Origin: Macropodus opercularis
Taxonomy: Eukaryota; Chordata; Actinopteri; Anabantiformes; Osphronemidae
Assembly (NCBI GenBank): GCA_030770545.1
Contig: CM061102.1
Span: 3,337,501-3,401,500, forward strand
Length of the DNA stretch: 64,000 bases
Direction: 5' to 3'
Shown: positions 62,501-64,000 of the stretch, one piece after another
How positions within the stretch are numbered: position 1 is the stretch's first letter
Layout of the letters: each line of letters begins with the position of its first letter
The notes under the pieces: generated by a model
The model's input: only the letters and a program-made list of their open reading frames with translations
What the model was told of the DNA's origin: nothing
The model's database searches: none
Program-made: the position numbers and the translations under genes

Positions 62501-64000
62501 GTATTATACCGGTTTACAAATTCCAGTTTGAGTTAAGCTCTTTGTCGTACTTTGTGAAGGTATGTGTGGGGCTGGGCTCCTGAGGAGATCACAGCTAGCT
62601 GAGCATAGTAGTTTGGTAATAAATGTTTATTGACACAACAGTGACACTCAGATCTTAGTTCCTGCTGTGCAAGAGGAAAATGCTGCAGGAATGTCACTAA
62701 ATGGGGAGTGGGAGCATTTTACCATGTACTGGTTTTCCCATCAGCCTTCAGAAGGCTGGCTATTTGTTATTACAGTCGTCGGGTGCTCTCCGTGTTTTTA
62801 TTTCATTGTTTGAGTCTTTGTCTTTTTCTCTCAAGGCTTGACTGTACTAGGCAGGATATTCTCTTTTGAAGCTAGAAGAGCTTTGATAAATTGCGTATGT
62901 TATTTTTGTGGTATTAATAGAATATTGTTGTACTGAAATGAAAGAGTTTGCATCCTGTACCATGAAAGGAACAAACCAAAATTAGACCATAGCACAATCT
63001 ACAGCTGAAAGACCTTTTCCTTTTCACAACACACTCTAGTACTCTATGCTTGTATGCTTTGTCCTGGATTTTACAAACCATGAAGCTGCAGAAGTTGATA
63101 AGTTACCAAATCAAAGGCCAAAGCTATCATATTTATGTGACACAATTTTGGTGTGAGTTGTACCACAGCCTTTGTCGGTGGAACTTTTGATCTACCGTTT
63201 GTCTTTTTACCACTGACTAAAAGTACCTGGTACTTGGTTTCACTTCCTGTAATGTGGTCCTTGAAATGTCTCCTAATGTCTGAAACAGGCAACACAAAGC
63301 ATCACAAAACTAGTATTGGCGAGTTCATGAGACCTATCGAGATCTCATTGACAAAAAAACATTCGCATGTTACATTACATAACCTTCAATGTAGCAGGAC
63401 ATGAAGTTGGCAAAAATAGACTGAACGGCATAAGAGACGACAGGCAAATGTCAAACTGCACCTTCAGCGTTTGAGACTGAGGAAGTGTAACAAGGCAGTT
63501 TTACCCAACTACTAATCCAGGTAGAAAGACACACTCGCATGTCCACATGTCGACCTGGACCAGGTTAATGTTTCACTTCTTTCCTCTGCTGCCTGACCAG
63601 GACAGCGACTGATATGCCTTAAACGTCTCACTCTTCTCAGCGCTCACACGAGGCATCAGGTGTCGTTGCATTAATAGCTTCAGGCAATGCCGCCTCCGTT
63701 GGTGCTCTACCCCCGACTCTCTCACTAAATATTAACAGAAACTAAATGTCATGTCAAAATAAATTCAGCGTGCAAGTGTTCCTGCAAGTCAAGTTTTTTT
63801 TCACATGTAGAAGGCAGAGTTGTGTTATAATGGGCGTTGTCACGGTTCCTTTATAGAAATGTAAGGAGAACCATAAAGATAGTAGCTGTAGTAGTTGTAG
63901 TATTCTGCAGATTAGCAGGCTCTACCTGTACATACAAGCATGGCTTTACACGCTCTGGTATGTGTCACGACTGACCTCAAATGACTCTGCGGCAATTACT
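59540..64000. other. Right end without a recognised gene
   Basis: No open frame here shows a recognised domain or matched splice sites. If the candidate first exon at 59.5 kb is real, this is its first intron. It contains a short GT run near 62132 and otherwise unremarkable sequence. Confidence 0.45.

Overview
The window is nuclear DNA from a bony fish (teleost). Its genes are split into many short exons with GT-AG introns, separated by AT-rich, microsatellite-bearing sequence. The recognisable products are vertebrate-specific: an adhesion GPCR, a four-and-a-half-LIM protein, an endosomal Na+/H+ exchanger, a cytokine receptor gamma chain, a sorting nexin and an ADAD-family protein. I rebuilt all exons by hand from splice sites and reading phase; family identities rest on remembered motifs, because no search could be run.

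Layout. 1-7.2 kb: no supportable gene. 7.2-13.8 kb (+): an ADAD2-like adenosine-deaminase-domain gene. 15.6-27.8 kb (-): adgrg4 (GPR112), a pentraxin/mucin/GAIN/7TM receptor with a 30-bp tandem-repeat exon. 28.5-36.2 kb (-): fhl1, with a probable distant 5' exon at about 36.1 kb. 36.4-44.3 kb (-): slc9a6 (NHE6), 16 coding exons, including three introns with U12-type signals and one GC-AG intron. 46.0-50.0 kb (+): il2rg (common gamma chain), followed by a decayed copy of its WSXWS exon. 51.0-54.5 kb (+): snx12. 54.6-64 kb: no confident coding gene, apart from a TATA-containing candidate first exon near 59.4-59.5 kb.

Context. From memory, slc9a6-fhl1-adgrg4 has the same order and orientation as human Xq26.3 (without MAP7D3), and il2rg-snx12 matches human Xq13.1 (without FOXO4). 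The fish segment therefore joins two blocks that are far apart on the human X. The genes do not form one pathway. SLC9A6 and SNX12 both act in the endosomal system, but their proximity is inherited gene order rather than an operon-like arrangement. The most notable signals are the three U12-type introns in one gene, the mucin repeat open in several frames, the ADAD protein without catalytic residues, and the il2rg exon relic.
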